A DNA stretch of 64,000 nucleotides, taken from Bifidobacterium commune. GTDB taxonomy: Bacteria; Actinomycetota; Actinomycetes; Actinomycetales; Bifidobacteriaceae. The stretch spans positions 1 through 64,000 of the forward strand of contig NZ_FMBL01000002.1 in NCBI RefSeq assembly GCF_900094885.1, in the 5' to 3' direction. Of the stretch, positions 25,224 through 34,025 are shown one piece after another (the stretch's first letter is position 1; each line of letters begins with the position of its first letter). The notes beneath the pieces were generated by a model. It was not told where the DNA came from and did not search any database. It saw nothing but the letters and a program-made list of their open reading frames with translations. Position numbers and translations under genes: made by a program.

Positions 25224-26867
25224 ATGACCGAACAGCACTGTGATTGCGATGATTTCGCTTCTTGGGCGCGCATGTTTTCCCAGCGCACCAATCAATCATT
25301 GGCTGGGGCAAATCTTCTCGTCGACGAAAACGACGGCAAATCCGACCGCAACGCCCTGTTGAAAAACCAAGCGGAATGCTGGGGAATGAATGTCATCGAA
25401 GTTTCCGACAAGGCTCGCACCGAGGATCGAGGCGAAGCAGATGCACTACCGATCAACAGTAGCGGGAAAGCGTTTGCATATCGATATATTCCCCAATCGT
25501 GCGACCATAACGATGCCAAAACGTCCGAAAACGCAGTGATTGCCGATATGCGCGAGGCCACCGGCCGCGAAGCGATGGACTATGCACAGAAACACATGCC
25601 TGTCACCCACGAGCTGATGAGGCGATTGACCGGGCGCGGCACCACAGACGATGACACCGCGACAATCTCCCGTTACCGAGGCAACCAACGTGGGGATGCG
25701 CAAGTCCACGATTCACCGGCCCCCATTGATTTCAACGGCATCCGCATCGCCATTTGCCTTATTCTCGAACCCAAAACTGCTGTGCTGCTACGTGAGCTGA
25801 AAGCGGCTGGCGCGCAGGTCGGCGTGTGCTGCGAACCCGGCGGCGTCGACGAGCGTGTGGCCAAACAATTGCGCACCGAAGGCATAACGGTGGAAGCCAA
25901 AAACGACTGGACCTCTGAGCAATACCACGATGGTGCACTGCGTCTGCTGGATGCGCTCAACCCCAACATCATCATCGACGACGGCGCAAGCTTCGCACGC
26001 CTTGCCGCACGCGAACGCCCGGACATCGTTGCGAAGCTCATCGGCGTGGCGGAAGAAACGACAAGCGGTGTCCGTGCGTTTCAGGCGATGCAGGACGACC
26101 ACGCCCTGCCCTACCCTGTCGTGGCAGTCAATGACAGCCCGCTGAAAACCTGCTTCGACAACGCACACGGCACCGGTGAGACCTGTGTCACCACCATCCA
26201 GGAAATCCTCGGGGCGCAATGGTTTACAGGCAAACGCATCGCCGTTGTCGGATATGGCCCCGTCGGCCGCGGTTTCGCCTTGCGCATCCGGGCGCTCGGG
26301 GCACAGGTCACCATTTGTGATATTGACCCGACCGCTTGCCTAAAAGCGGTGTTTGAAGGTTTCCCGACGCAGGATATCAATGAAGCGGTATCCGATGCCG
26401 ACATGACGGTTTCCGCCACAGGCGTTCGACATACACTTGCGATCGAGCATCTACGTGCCATGAAGACAAACGCAACAGTTACGGTCATCGGAGGCATCGC
26501 CGATGAAATCGCCCTGGATGAGATCCCCACGTTCAAGCATCATCCGGAATGTGACGTCACCACCATAGAAGTTCCCGACGGCCCGACCCTGCGTCTGCTT
26601 GCGCAAGGCGATGGTGTTAACTACACAGCCGGAGGCGGCAATCCGATCGAAATCATGGACCTGAGCTTCGCTGTTCAAGTCAGTGCCGTGGCACACCTCA
26701 TCAAGCACCAGGGAAAGCTTCCACACGAATTGATCCAGCTCGACAAGCAAACAAATCGCGAAATCGCGAATATTGCGTTACAACTTCGTGGATACCACGT
26801 CAGCCACACTGTAAAAGACAATGGTTATAGTTGGGAGACCACGCGTTTCGACGCGATGCGGGATTGA
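25224..26867 (+). CDS. Adenosylhomocysteinase-like protein with altered purine-contact residues
   Basis: 547 residues, longer than the usual 430-490 because of an N-terminal extension. The SAHase fold is clear: MDYAQKHMPVTHEL (119-132), IDDGASF with D253, AEETTSGV with E278, VNDSPLKTCFDNAHG with K308, D312 and N313, and the NAD-binding GYGPVGRG (343-350). However, the block that reads His-Met-Thr-x-Glu/Gln-Thr in ordinary enzymes is ILEPKT (180-185), and the late GHP motif is GNP (N473). These replace residues that contact adenine. The canonical reaction is SAH to adenosine plus homocysteine; a different purine (for example inosine) is possible. The start at 25224 follows GGGAG. Confidence 0.8.
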   Translation: MTEQHCDCDDFASWARMFSQRTNQSLAGANLLVDENDGKSDRNALLKNQAECWGMNVIEVSDKARTEDRGEADALPINSSGKAFAYRYIPQSCDHNDAKTSENAVIADMREATGREAMDYAQKHMPVTHELMRRLTGRGTTDDDTATISRYRGNQRGDAQVHDSPAPIDFNGIRIAICLILEPKTAVLLRELKAAGAQVGVCCEPGGVDERVAKQLRTEGITVEAKNDWTSEQYHDGALRLLDALNPNIIIDDGASFARLAARERPDIVAKLIGVAEETTSGVRAFQAMQDDHALPYPVVAVNDSPLKTCFDNAHGTGETCVTTIQEILGAQWFTGKRIAVVGYGPVGRGFALRIRALGAQVTICDIDPTACLKAVFEGFPTQDINEAVSDADMTVSATGVRHTLAIEHLRAMKTNATVTVIGGIADEIALDEIPTFKHHPECDVTTIEVPDGPTLRLLAQGDGVNYTAGGGNPIEIMDLSFAVQVSAVAHLIKHQGKLPHELIQLDKQTNREIANIALQLRGYHVSHTVKDNGYSWETTRFDAMRD

Positions 26868-26924
26868 AACACCGTCATTTCAGCCGATAGGCGGCAACCA
26901 ATCATACCAAACAATGAAAGCAAC

Positions 26925-28325
26925 ATGATGAATCCGGATTCCCCACTTCGAGACACTTCCGAAAGCCACGACACCAACGACAAGAACATCTACCTCTATT
27001 CAGCCAAGCTCGTGATTCCGGTGACGGCACCAGTCATCGGGCAAGGCGCAGTTGCCGTTCGCGGCAAACGAGTACTGCATGTCGGTACGCGGGCGTGGGT
27101 GCTTCGAGAGCTTCGAGAAGAGGGCATCGACCCCACCGAGGTCATCGAACGATACTTTGACGGCATCATCATGCCGGGTCTGGTCAACGCGCACACCCAT
27201 CTGCAATACACGGGAATGCAGGATGTCGGGCAAGGCCACTATCCGGACTTTCACAGTTGGGAGCAAGCCTTCGACGTGGTCTATTCGAAAGCCGAGCACA
27301 CCAAACCTTGGAAGGAGTGGGCCTCCGACGGAGCTCGCCGTCTGGTGGAAAGCGGCACCACAGCCGCCGCGGACGTCGTGACCGACATCGAGGCCGCGGG
27401 GGCGCTCGCGTCGCAAGGTCTGCACGGCATCACCTACTGGGAGGTGATGAACTGGCGAAACGCGGATTGGCAGAATTACGGCAAAACCGCACTCAAGGAA
27501 TCTCTGTCGCAGATCAAGACACTGAATCCGCCGAACATCGGCATCAGCCCACATGCACCGTACACCCTTGATTCCGAACCATTCATCGATCTTCCGGACA
27601 TCGCACGCAGTCTGAATATGCGACTGCATATCCATCTGGGAGAAACACCGATGGAAGCAGGATCACACCCAGCGATTTTAAGTACGTATACAGCAAAAGA
27701 CTGGAACGATGACCACTGGCCCAACTACCGGGAGCTGAAGAAACAAGGCAAGGGGGCCTCGGCCATACAGTTCGTGGATAAGCTCGGTTCACTCGGTCCG
27801 GATGTGCATATTGCACACGGCGTGTGGGCCAATCGCGAGGACCGACGAATCCTGAGGCAACGCGGCGTGTCCGTCGCGCTGTGCCCGCGCTCCAACGAAA
27901 TTACTCATACCGGCAAGGAGGCACCGGTACGCGACTACATGGATGAGGGTAACATGCTCTCCATCGGTACGGATTCGCTATCCAGCTCCCCCAGCCTCGA
28001 CCTGTTCGACGAAGCTGCCATCGTCTACGATATGGCACGCAAGCAGGGATACACCCATGATGATCTGAGCCATCGCATTATCCGCATGATGACCTTAGGT
28101 GGCGCCGAATCCATGGGTCTTCATATCGGAACCGAACGCATCGGGCAAATCAACGCGGGGTCACTGGCCGATCTTTCCTTCATTGACATACCTCCACAAA
28201 CCGAGACACCAGAACAGGTCGAGCACACGCTGGACGAACTGATCCGCGATGGTTCCGGCCACAACAAAGCAACGATTATCTCGGGTCATGTGATCTATAA
28301 CGATGGAGCGTTCGAGGCAATCTAA
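26925..28325 (+). CDS. Amidohydrolase, adenosine-type deaminase group (MtaD/SAH deaminase-like)
   Basis: 466 residues of the amidohydrolase superfamily. All metal and catalytic residues are visible: NAHTHLQY, SPHAPYT, HIHLGETPMEAG, HIAHGVW and the late Asp in GTDSLSSSPSLD. This pattern is that of deaminases acting on 6-aminopurine nucleosides such as methylthioadenosine, SAH or aminofutalosine, rather than of urease or dihydroorotase. It begins 57 bp after the AhcY-like gene on the same strand, so the two are probably co-transcribed and may act on the same metabolite. Two adjacent ATG codons make the start ambiguous. Exact substrate not decidable here. Confidence 0.8.
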   Translation: MMNPDSPLRDTSESHDTNDKNIYLYSAKLVIPVTAPVIGQGAVAVRGKRVLHVGTRAWVLRELREEGIDPTEVIERYFDGIIMPGLVNAHTHLQYTGMQDVGQGHYPDFHSWEQAFDVVYSKAEHTKPWKEWASDGARRLVESGTTAAADVVTDIEAAGALASQGLHGITYWEVMNWRNADWQNYGKTALKESLSQIKTLNPPNIGISPHAPYTLDSEPFIDLPDIARSLNMRLHIHLGETPMEAGSHPAILSTYTAKDWNDDHWPNYRELKKQGKGASAIQFVDKLGSLGPDVHIAHGVWANREDRRILRQRGVSVALCPRSNEITHTGKEAPVRDYMDEGNMLSIGTDSLSSSPSLDLFDEAAIVYDMARKQGYTHDDLSHRIIRMMTLGGAESMGLHIGTERIGQINAGSLADLSFIDIPPQTETPEQVEHTLDELIRDGSGHNKATIISGHVIYNDGAFEAI

Positions 28326-28502
28326 CGTTTGGAGGCTCAAATGAAAGGGAATGATAACGAGCCATAGCTTTCTCCTATAATCCAGGGATGTCTGCTTCTG
28401 CAAGTACAACACGTCAGATGCTAAGATGATTGTTGTCAACGTCTGCCGAACACCTAATAGTGTTGGACAGACATGTCCTCGATTTCAAAAAAGGCTGATC
28501 AC

Positions 28503-29369
28503 ATGTCATTCCCATTTTCCAAAGGAATCACCCGTGCGCTGGCGACCGCACTGGGCGTTACCGCATTGCTTGCCGGCGCTGCAGGCTGCGGCGGATCGAA
28601 CGACTCGGGTGCCAAGTCAGGCGACATCACCCAGCAAACCTATGAACCGGGCTCACTGACCGTCGCCACCGGTCAGCCGACTTACGAACCCTGGGTCATT
28701 GACGACAAGCCAGAAACCGGCAAAGGATATGAGGCCGCCGTCGCATATGCCGTTGCCGAGAAGATGGGCTTCAAAAAGTCACAGGTTAAGTGGACACGCA
28801 CCAACTTCGACCAGGCGGTGGCTCCCGGGGCTCAGAAGGATTGGGACATGAACATCCAACAGTTCTCAATCACACCCGAACGTAAAAAATCCGTGGACTT
28901 CACCCCCAGCTACTACAACGAAACTCAGGCCGTGGTTGTGCTCAAGAGCGGCAAATACGCCGACACCACATCCGTCAACGACCTCAAGGACGGCATGATC
29001 GGCGCCATGGTTGGCACTACCAGCTACGACTTCACGGCTTCCAAGATCAAGAAGGACATCAAAACCTTCAACGACAACGCGGCCTTGGCACAGGCGCTCA
29101 GCTCCAACCAGATAGACGCGCTCGTCATCGACACCCCTGATGCCGTGAACATGGTGCAGACCGGACAAGTCAAAGATGCAAAGATCATCGGCCAACTCCC
29201 CGGTTCCGAAGACAAGGAAGGTATGGGCATCGTGCTGCCAAAAGGCTCCCCTCTCACCCAGGAAGCCTCCAAAGCCATGGATGCTCTGAAGAAGGACGGC
29301 ACCATCCAGAAGCTACAAGAAGAATGGCTCAAGGAATACACCACCGACATTCCCAAACTCAAAAATTGA
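28503..29369 (+). CDS. Amino-acid ABC transporter substrate-binding lipoprotein (copy 1)
   Basis: About 288 residues. A basic signal peptide with the lipobox LLAGAAGC predicts a lipid anchor at the outer face of the membrane. The mature part is a family 3 solute-binding protein: GSLTVATGQPTYEPWVID, GKGYEAAVAYAVAEKMGF and MIGAMVGTTSYDF. It delivers a polar amino acid or related ligand to the permease encoded downstream. A second gene of the same type follows after 232 bp. The start at 28503 has AAGG 9 nt upstream; ATG at 28473 is possible. Confidence 0.9.
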   Translation: MSFPFSKGITRALATALGVTALLAGAAGCGGSNDSGAKSGDITQQTYEPGSLTVATGQPTYEPWVIDDKPETGKGYEAAVAYAVAEKMGFKKSQVKWTRTNFDQAVAPGAQKDWDMNIQQFSITPERKKSVDFTPSYYNETQAVVVLKSGKYADTTSVNDLKDGMIGAMVGTTSYDFTASKIKKDIKTFNDNAALAQALSSNQIDALVIDTPDAVNMVQTGQVKDAKIIGQLPGSEDKEGMGIVLPKGSPLTQEASKAMDALKKDGTIQKLQEEWLKEYTTDIPKLKN

Positions 29370-29448
29370 GCCAACCAGCAAGTTCTGGCCGGAGCCTCAA
29401 TCCGTGAACTGATAACGAGGCATAAGCAACGTCTATGAGCAAAATTAT

Positions 29449-29496
29449 AATCCCCCAATCCCGACGGCGTGTCATACGTCGAACGGTTGGGGGATT
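29449..29496 (+). terminator. Hairpin between the two binding-protein genes
   Basis: AATCCCCCAA pairs with TTGGGGGATT (10 bp) over a 28-nt loop. No U-run follows, so it may be a partial terminator or an mRNA-stabilising 3' hairpin that keeps copy 1 in excess. Confidence 0.5.
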
Positions 29497-29601
29497 CCGT
29501 TAGATTGAGGCGTGTCAGGCCGCTGTCTGTCGCTCCGGCCCTTGGTTCTGTGCCTGATTCGGCGACGCGGCATCGCTCATCCAACAAGGAGCAGCCATCC
29601 C

Positions 29602-30465
29602 ATGACATATCAAATCAGACAACGCCTCGCCCGATTCCTCGTTGCAACGGCATCGGTATTCATGCTCGTTTTGGGCGCCGGATGCGGAGCCACATCCAAC
29701 TCGCAATCTGACCCCAAAGATATCACTCAACAGACCATCACTCCCGGCACCTTGACGATCGCCACCGGAGAACCGGCCTACACACCCTGGGTAATGGACA
29801 ACAAACCGGAAACCGGTAAGGGATTCGAATCAGCCGTCGCTTACGCCGTAGCGAAGAAAATGGGATTCAAACGCTCGCAGGTCAAATGGGTACGCTCCAC
29901 CTTTGATTCAGCTATTGCCCCCGGCACCCAAAAGGACTGGGACATGAACATCCAGCAGTTCGGCATTTCGAAGGAACGCAAGAACGCCGTGGACTTCACC
30001 CCCAGCTATTTCAACGCCGACCAGTCGGTTGTCGTACTCAATGACGGAAAATACGCCGATACCAATACCGTAAGCGCGCTGAACGATGCGACTATCGGCG
30101 CGATGGTGGGCACCACCAGCTACGACTTCACCGTCTCCGCAATCAAGAAGGACGTCAAGACATACAACGACAACGCCACATTGGCCAAGGCTCTTGACAG
30201 CAATCAAATCGACGCGATGGTCGTAGACACACCCACGGCCGTCAACATCGTCAAATCGGGACAGGTGCGCAACGGCAAGGTCATCGGCCGCCTTCCGGAT
30301 TCCCACGACCCCGAAGGCGATGGCATCGTGTTGCCAAAAGGATCCAAACTCACTTCCCCGGCCACCAGGGCCATCAACGATCTGAAAAAGGACGGCACGC
30401 TGGACAAGCTGCAAAACGAGTGGCTGAGCGAATATGTGACCAATGTGCAGGTGCTCAACAAGTAG
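29602..30465 (+). CDS. Amino-acid ABC transporter substrate-binding lipoprotein (copy 2)
   Basis: About 287 residues, a paralogue of the gene just upstream: most blocks are shared (QQTITPGTLTIATGEPAYTP, NKPETGKGFESAVAYAV, QKDWDMNIQQF, IGAMVGTTSYDFT). The lipobox is MLVLGAGC. Divergence is spread along the whole length, so the duplication is not recent. Placing the start at 29602 (MTYQIRQRL) follows AAGGAG. The two lipoproteins could give the same transporter different ligand ranges. It is followed by a 12-bp-stem hairpin and the permease gene. Confidence 0.9.
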   Translation: MTYQIRQRLARFLVATASVFMLVLGAGCGATSNSQSDPKDITQQTITPGTLTIATGEPAYTPWVMDNKPETGKGFESAVAYAVAKKMGFKRSQVKWVRSTFDSAIAPGTQKDWDMNIQQFGISKERKNAVDFTPSYFNADQSVVVLNDGKYADTNTVSALNDATIGAMVGTTSYDFTVSAIKKDVKTYNDNATLAKALDSNQIDAMVVDTPTAVNIVKSGQVRNGKVIGRLPDSHDPEGDGIVLPKGSKLTSPATRAINDLKKDGTLDKLQNEWLSEYVTNVQVLNK

Positions 30466-30587
30466 CCTGCATATGTCATCCATCGTCAGCAAACAATCAC
30501 GGATGTTTACCGAGAAGCGCTGAAACTGCGTCGTCACTCGAATACGGCCGACATCCTGCATTCTCGGGAATCCGTGAACCTGACCAT

Positions 30588-30626
30588 GACCCTTCAACCA
30601 TGCCTCACGGCAGTGGTTGAAGGGTC
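30588..30626 (+). terminator. Hairpin between binding protein and permease
   Basis: GACCCTTCAACC pairs with GGTTGAAGGGTC (12 bp, loop 15 nt). It has no U-run and lies 54 bp before the permease start. As with the previous hairpin, partial termination would make more binding protein than permease. Confidence 0.5.
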
Positions 30627-30679
30627 ACTCTATACTTGCATTGTAAGGCCATCGGCTTCTCTTTTAAGATTGGTCACCC

Positions 30680-31537
30680 ATGCTCCAGACTGCAACACAG
30701 AACATCAGCGCCGTCGAACTCGAACGTCAGGGCTATCTGCGAAAACAAAGTCTTAGGTCAGTTGGCATCAGCATCGTCAGCACCCTTGTGCTTGCCGGAC
30801 TGGTCGTCATCAGCCTCAAACTTTCGCCGGGCTGGCCCAACGTCCGCGAATCGTTTTTCTCCGGCAAATACTTCGCCCAATCGTTCCCCAAGGTTTTGGA
30901 AGGACTCTGGCTTAACCTCAAAGTCCTTCTGTTCGCAACCGTAGGCGTAGGGATTCTCGGTACGGCATTGGCCATGATACGCATCAGCACCTCGCCGTTG
31001 CTCTTCCCTCTGCGGGCACTCGCGTCACTCTATACGACTCTGATGCGGGGCATTCCGATGATCGTCCTGCTTTATCTCATCGGATTCGGCATTCCCGGAC
31101 TTAATATCTTCGGACGCATTCCTGCGGCCGTGCTCGGAACCATCGCAATTGTTTTGGACTATTCCGCATTCGTCAGCGAGGTACTACGCGCCGGCTTCGA
31201 AGATGTCCATCCCTCACAGCGCGCTTCCGCCCGGTCACTTGGTCTGACCAGCGGACAAACCGTTCGAATCGTTATCATTCCCCAGGCGTTGCGCAATGTG
31301 GCCCCTGCGTTGATGAACGATTTCATCTCCATGCAGAAGGATGCGGGCCTGATCTCCACCTTGGGTGCGGTCGACGCGGTACGTGCAGCACAAATCAGCG
31401 TCGCTCAGACCTATAACTTCACCCCCTACGTCGTGGCAAGCGTGCTCTTCATCTGCACCAGCGTCCCATTCATCCTGCTCAATGATTGGTATTCCAAGCG
31501 ACTGCGCGGGCGCGAACAAGGCATTGGCGTGGTATGA
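30680..31537 (+). CDS. Amino-acid ABC transporter permease
   Basis: 285 residues with five to six membrane helices (ISIVSTLVLAGLVVISL, LLFATVGVGILGTALAMI, GIPMIVLLYLIGFGIPG and others). The ABC-coupling loop is EVLRAGFEDVHPSQRASARSLGL, the EAA motif of the polar amino acid (HAAT) family. It forms the channel for the transporter built with the two binding proteins and the ATPase. Its stop overlaps the ATPase start (ATGA), which indicates translational coupling. Confidence 0.92.
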   Translation: MLQTATQNISAVELERQGYLRKQSLRSVGISIVSTLVLAGLVVISLKLSPGWPNVRESFFSGKYFAQSFPKVLEGLWLNLKVLLFATVGVGILGTALAMIRISTSPLLFPLRALASLYTTLMRGIPMIVLLYLIGFGIPGLNIFGRIPAAVLGTIAIVLDYSAFVSEVLRAGFEDVHPSQRASARSLGLTSGQTVRIVIIPQALRNVAPALMNDFISMQKDAGLISTLGAVDAVRAAQISVAQTYNFTPYVVASVLFICTSVPFILLNDWYSKRLRGREQGIGVV

Positions 31538-32400
31538 CGTCTTCATCTGACCTCCAACGCACATCAGATAACCCAGTCCGTTCATCCTTGAGTTTCGAAA
31601 GCCGAACAGCAATGACCGACAATGAACAACAAGCATCGAGCATCCAGACCGGCAATCCGGTGCTCCATATCGACAACGTCAAAAAGAGCTATCGCAACGG
31701 CAAGGTCGTCAATCCGGTGCTCAAGGGCATTTCCTTTGATATCAATCCACATGAGGTCGTGGCACTTCTCGGTCCTTCGGGCTCGGGAAAATCGACACTG
31801 ATGAAATGTGTCAATTTGCTTGAGCATGTAGACGATGGCCAGATCTGGCTCAATGGCACCGATATCACCGATCCGCGTGTGAACGCAGACAACTCTCGTG
31901 CCCGCATCGGAGTGGTTTTTCAGCAATTTAACCTGTTCCCCCACATGAGCGTACTCAAGAACGTCACACTCGGGGCAATCAAAGTGCATCATTGGCCGAA
32001 AGACAAGGCTGAAGCGAAGGCTCACGAGCTGCTGAGACGCATCGGCATGAACGAAAAAACCAAGGCTTACCCGGATCAGCTGTCCGGCGGTCAGCAACAG
32101 CGTGTGGCCATCTGCCGCGCGTTGATGACAGACCCTGAACTGCTGCTGCTGGACGAGATCACCTCGGCTCTCGATCCGATGCTTGTGGGTGAAGTGCTTG
32201 ACATGGTCACCGAACTCAAGGAACGTGGCACCACAATCCTCATGGCCACCCACGAGATGGAGTTTGCACACCACGCCGCAGACCGCATCGTACTGCTTCA
32301 AAAAGGTGTAATCACCGAGAACGGCACACCGCAAGAGGTTATGGAAGAGTCTCAGAATCCCGACACCCGTGAATTCTTCAGCCACTTCCGCGAAGTATAA
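31534..32400 (+). CDS. Amino-acid ABC transporter ATP-binding protein
   Basis: About 288 residues. Walker A GPSGSGKST, Q-loop VFQQFNLFPHMS, signature LSGGQQQR, Walker B LLLLDEITSALDP and the H-loop His in MATHEMEFAHH are all present, in the GlnQ/HisP type of polar amino acid importers. The ATG at 31534 overlaps the permease stop; an internal ATG at 31612 (MTDNEQQ) would remove a 26-residue non-conserved leader and cannot be excluded. The gene ends at a 23-bp perfect hairpin terminator. Confidence 0.93.
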   Translation: MTSSSDLQRTSDNPVRSSLSFESRTAMTDNEQQASSIQTGNPVLHIDNVKKSYRNGKVVNPVLKGISFDINPHEVVALLGPSGSGKSTLMKCVNLLEHVDDGQIWLNGTDITDPRVNADNSRARIGVVFQQFNLFPHMSVLKNVTLGAIKVHHWPKDKAEAKAHELLRRIGMNEKTKAYPDQLSGGQQQRVAICRALMTDPELLLLDEITSALDPMLVGEVLDMVTELKERGTTILMATHEMEFAHHAADRIVLLQKGVITENGTPQEVMEESQNPDTREFFSHFREV

Positions 32401-32454
32401 GTCTACGAGCCTGGTCATTTCAACAACGCGATCAAGCGGCCGTCTTGACAGTCC

Positions 32455-32524
32455 AGATACACCGGACGCCGTGGCCACATCAACGCATCAAAACGCGATA
32501 CTGGCCACGGCGTCCGGTGTATCT
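32455..32524. terminator. 23-bp perfect inverted repeat, bidirectional terminator
   Basis: AGATACACCGGACGCCGTGG and three further bases (32455-32477) are exactly complementary to 32502-32524, with a 24-nt loop. It sits between the convergent ABC ATPase and ribF genes. The stem is unusually long for a terminator. Confidence 0.75.
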
Positions 32525-32610
32525 GTAATTCCTTATTCCAAGTTTCCCTTCAACCGCATCTATTGACAAACCAGCGACGCTAAACATCGTTTGCCGGTCG
32601 CCATATCAGG

Positions 32611-33843
32611 TCACTTGCCGCCGGTCATCTCCAGTGTCTGGTCGGCATAGCTTTGCAATGCGACCTTCAACTCATCCGTGTCCTTGAATTTGATCTGTCG
32701 ACGCAAGAAACCTGCAAACTCGACATGAACCTTATGCCCGTAAAGTTCCAGCCAATCCTCGGTGATCGCATAGGGCTCGATGACGCGCTCCCTAATACCC
32801 GTCTCATCACTATAGGTTGGTTTGGTACCGATGGAAATAGCGGCCGGCCAGCGCCAAGGCGACCCTTCAGCCATGCGCATCACATCAGAAGATGTGGCAA
32901 ACTTTGTGGTTTTGATGTCGTTGTCACCGACGGCTTCATCGGCCTCGCCGTCTACCGGCCCCAAATCGATTAACCAGCCAGCGTAAACACCATCCACCGG
33001 CACATACCCTTCAACCACCTGCGCCAGATTCGCCGTAGGGAAACCAATCTCACGCCCGCGCTGCTCTCCATGGACCACCTCACCCTCGACGGCGTGGTCA
33101 TGCCCTAAGATCTCAGCCGCGGCCTGCACGCATCCCCGCGAAAGCAGGTAACGCACATTCGAAGAGCTCCAAACCCGCACCTTTCGGCAATTATTCTGTT
33201 TGGTCCACGAGCGCAACTCGGTCTTACTCAACCCCTCCCGAGGGTCCTTCGGTTCTCCGGCATCTTCCGGCACCTCCGGTTCGAAATGGGAGGGAATCCA
33301 CGTGTAGCCGGGCCCCAGGTCGTCAACCACATCAAGCTCGAAAACACCCGTGGCTTCAGAAAGCTCCTGAATCGCCTTTACGTCACCGGCACGGTTGGCT
33401 CCCAAAGCCGCATCCTTGCCGAGCACCAACGTACGCATGCCGAGCTTGCCGACCATCTGCCCCAGGAAGAACCTGAACGACTTGGCCGCGAACGCCATCG
33501 TATAGTGCAGAACCAAAACACGATCCACCCCCAAATCGCGCATCACACGGATACGCTGATCCACGGAACTCAATGCCTGCGTATCAACATAATCTTCAGG
33601 CACATCCATGCCGTCGTGCTTGTCGGCATAGGTGTGGGCAAGAGCCGGCCTTGAGTCGAGCACCATCACCACAGCCAACGAATCGTTCTGCTTGGCCAGC
33701 TCGACAACGCGGCGAATCACCGCCTGATGCCCCTTGTGCATCCCATCAAAAACGCCAATCGTCATCACCGTGCGCTTGTGCGCGCTCAAGGTGGGCCAAT
33801 CCACCAATCCACTATCGTCGGGTGTCAACCTGGTGATTTTCAT
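32611..33843 (-). CDS. ribF: Bifunctional riboflavin kinase/FAD synthetase
   Basis: 410 residues. The N-terminal nucleotidyltransferase domain shows TIGVFDGMHKGHQ (28-40) and makes FAD from FMN. The C-terminal kinase domain shows RGREIGFPTANL (about 262-273) and AISIGTKPTY and phosphorylates riboflavin. A linker of about 50 residues rich in Pro/Glu/Lys in mid-protein makes it longer than most RibF. It is a single gene on the minus strand downstream of the nucleosidase gene. Confidence 0.94.
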   Translation of the reverse strand: MKITRLTPDDSGLVDWPTLSAHKRTVMTIGVFDGMHKGHQAVIRRVVELAKQNDSLAVVMVLDSRPALAHTYADKHDGMDVPEDYVDTQALSSVDQRIRVMRDLGVDRVLVLHYTMAFAAKSFRFFLGQMVGKLGMRTLVLGKDAALGANRAGDVKAIQELSEATGVFELDVVDDLGPGYTWIPSHFEPEVPEDAGEPKDPREGLSKTELRSWTKQNNCRKVRVWSSSNVRYLLSRGCVQAAAEILGHDHAVEGEVVHGEQRGREIGFPTANLAQVVEGYVPVDGVYAGWLIDLGPVDGEADEAVGDNDIKTTKFATSSDVMRMAEGSPWRWPAAISIGTKPTYSDETGIRERVIEPYAITEDWLELYGHKVHVEFAGFLRRQIKFKDTDELKVALQSYADQTLEMTGGK

Positions 33844-34025
33844 CGAAATCCTTTGTTTTGTTTCTTGGAGTCCATTTTATCAGCCAGGCAGCACCTGTGA
33901 AAGCCCTTTTTTTCTCGAGACTTCATGTGGCGGCGAAATATATTTGCCGACGCTGCGCAACGTTTGCAAAGTTCTGTCAACCGGAAAAGACAACGTGCGT
34001 TAGTTGACATCACTCACGTTTCAAC

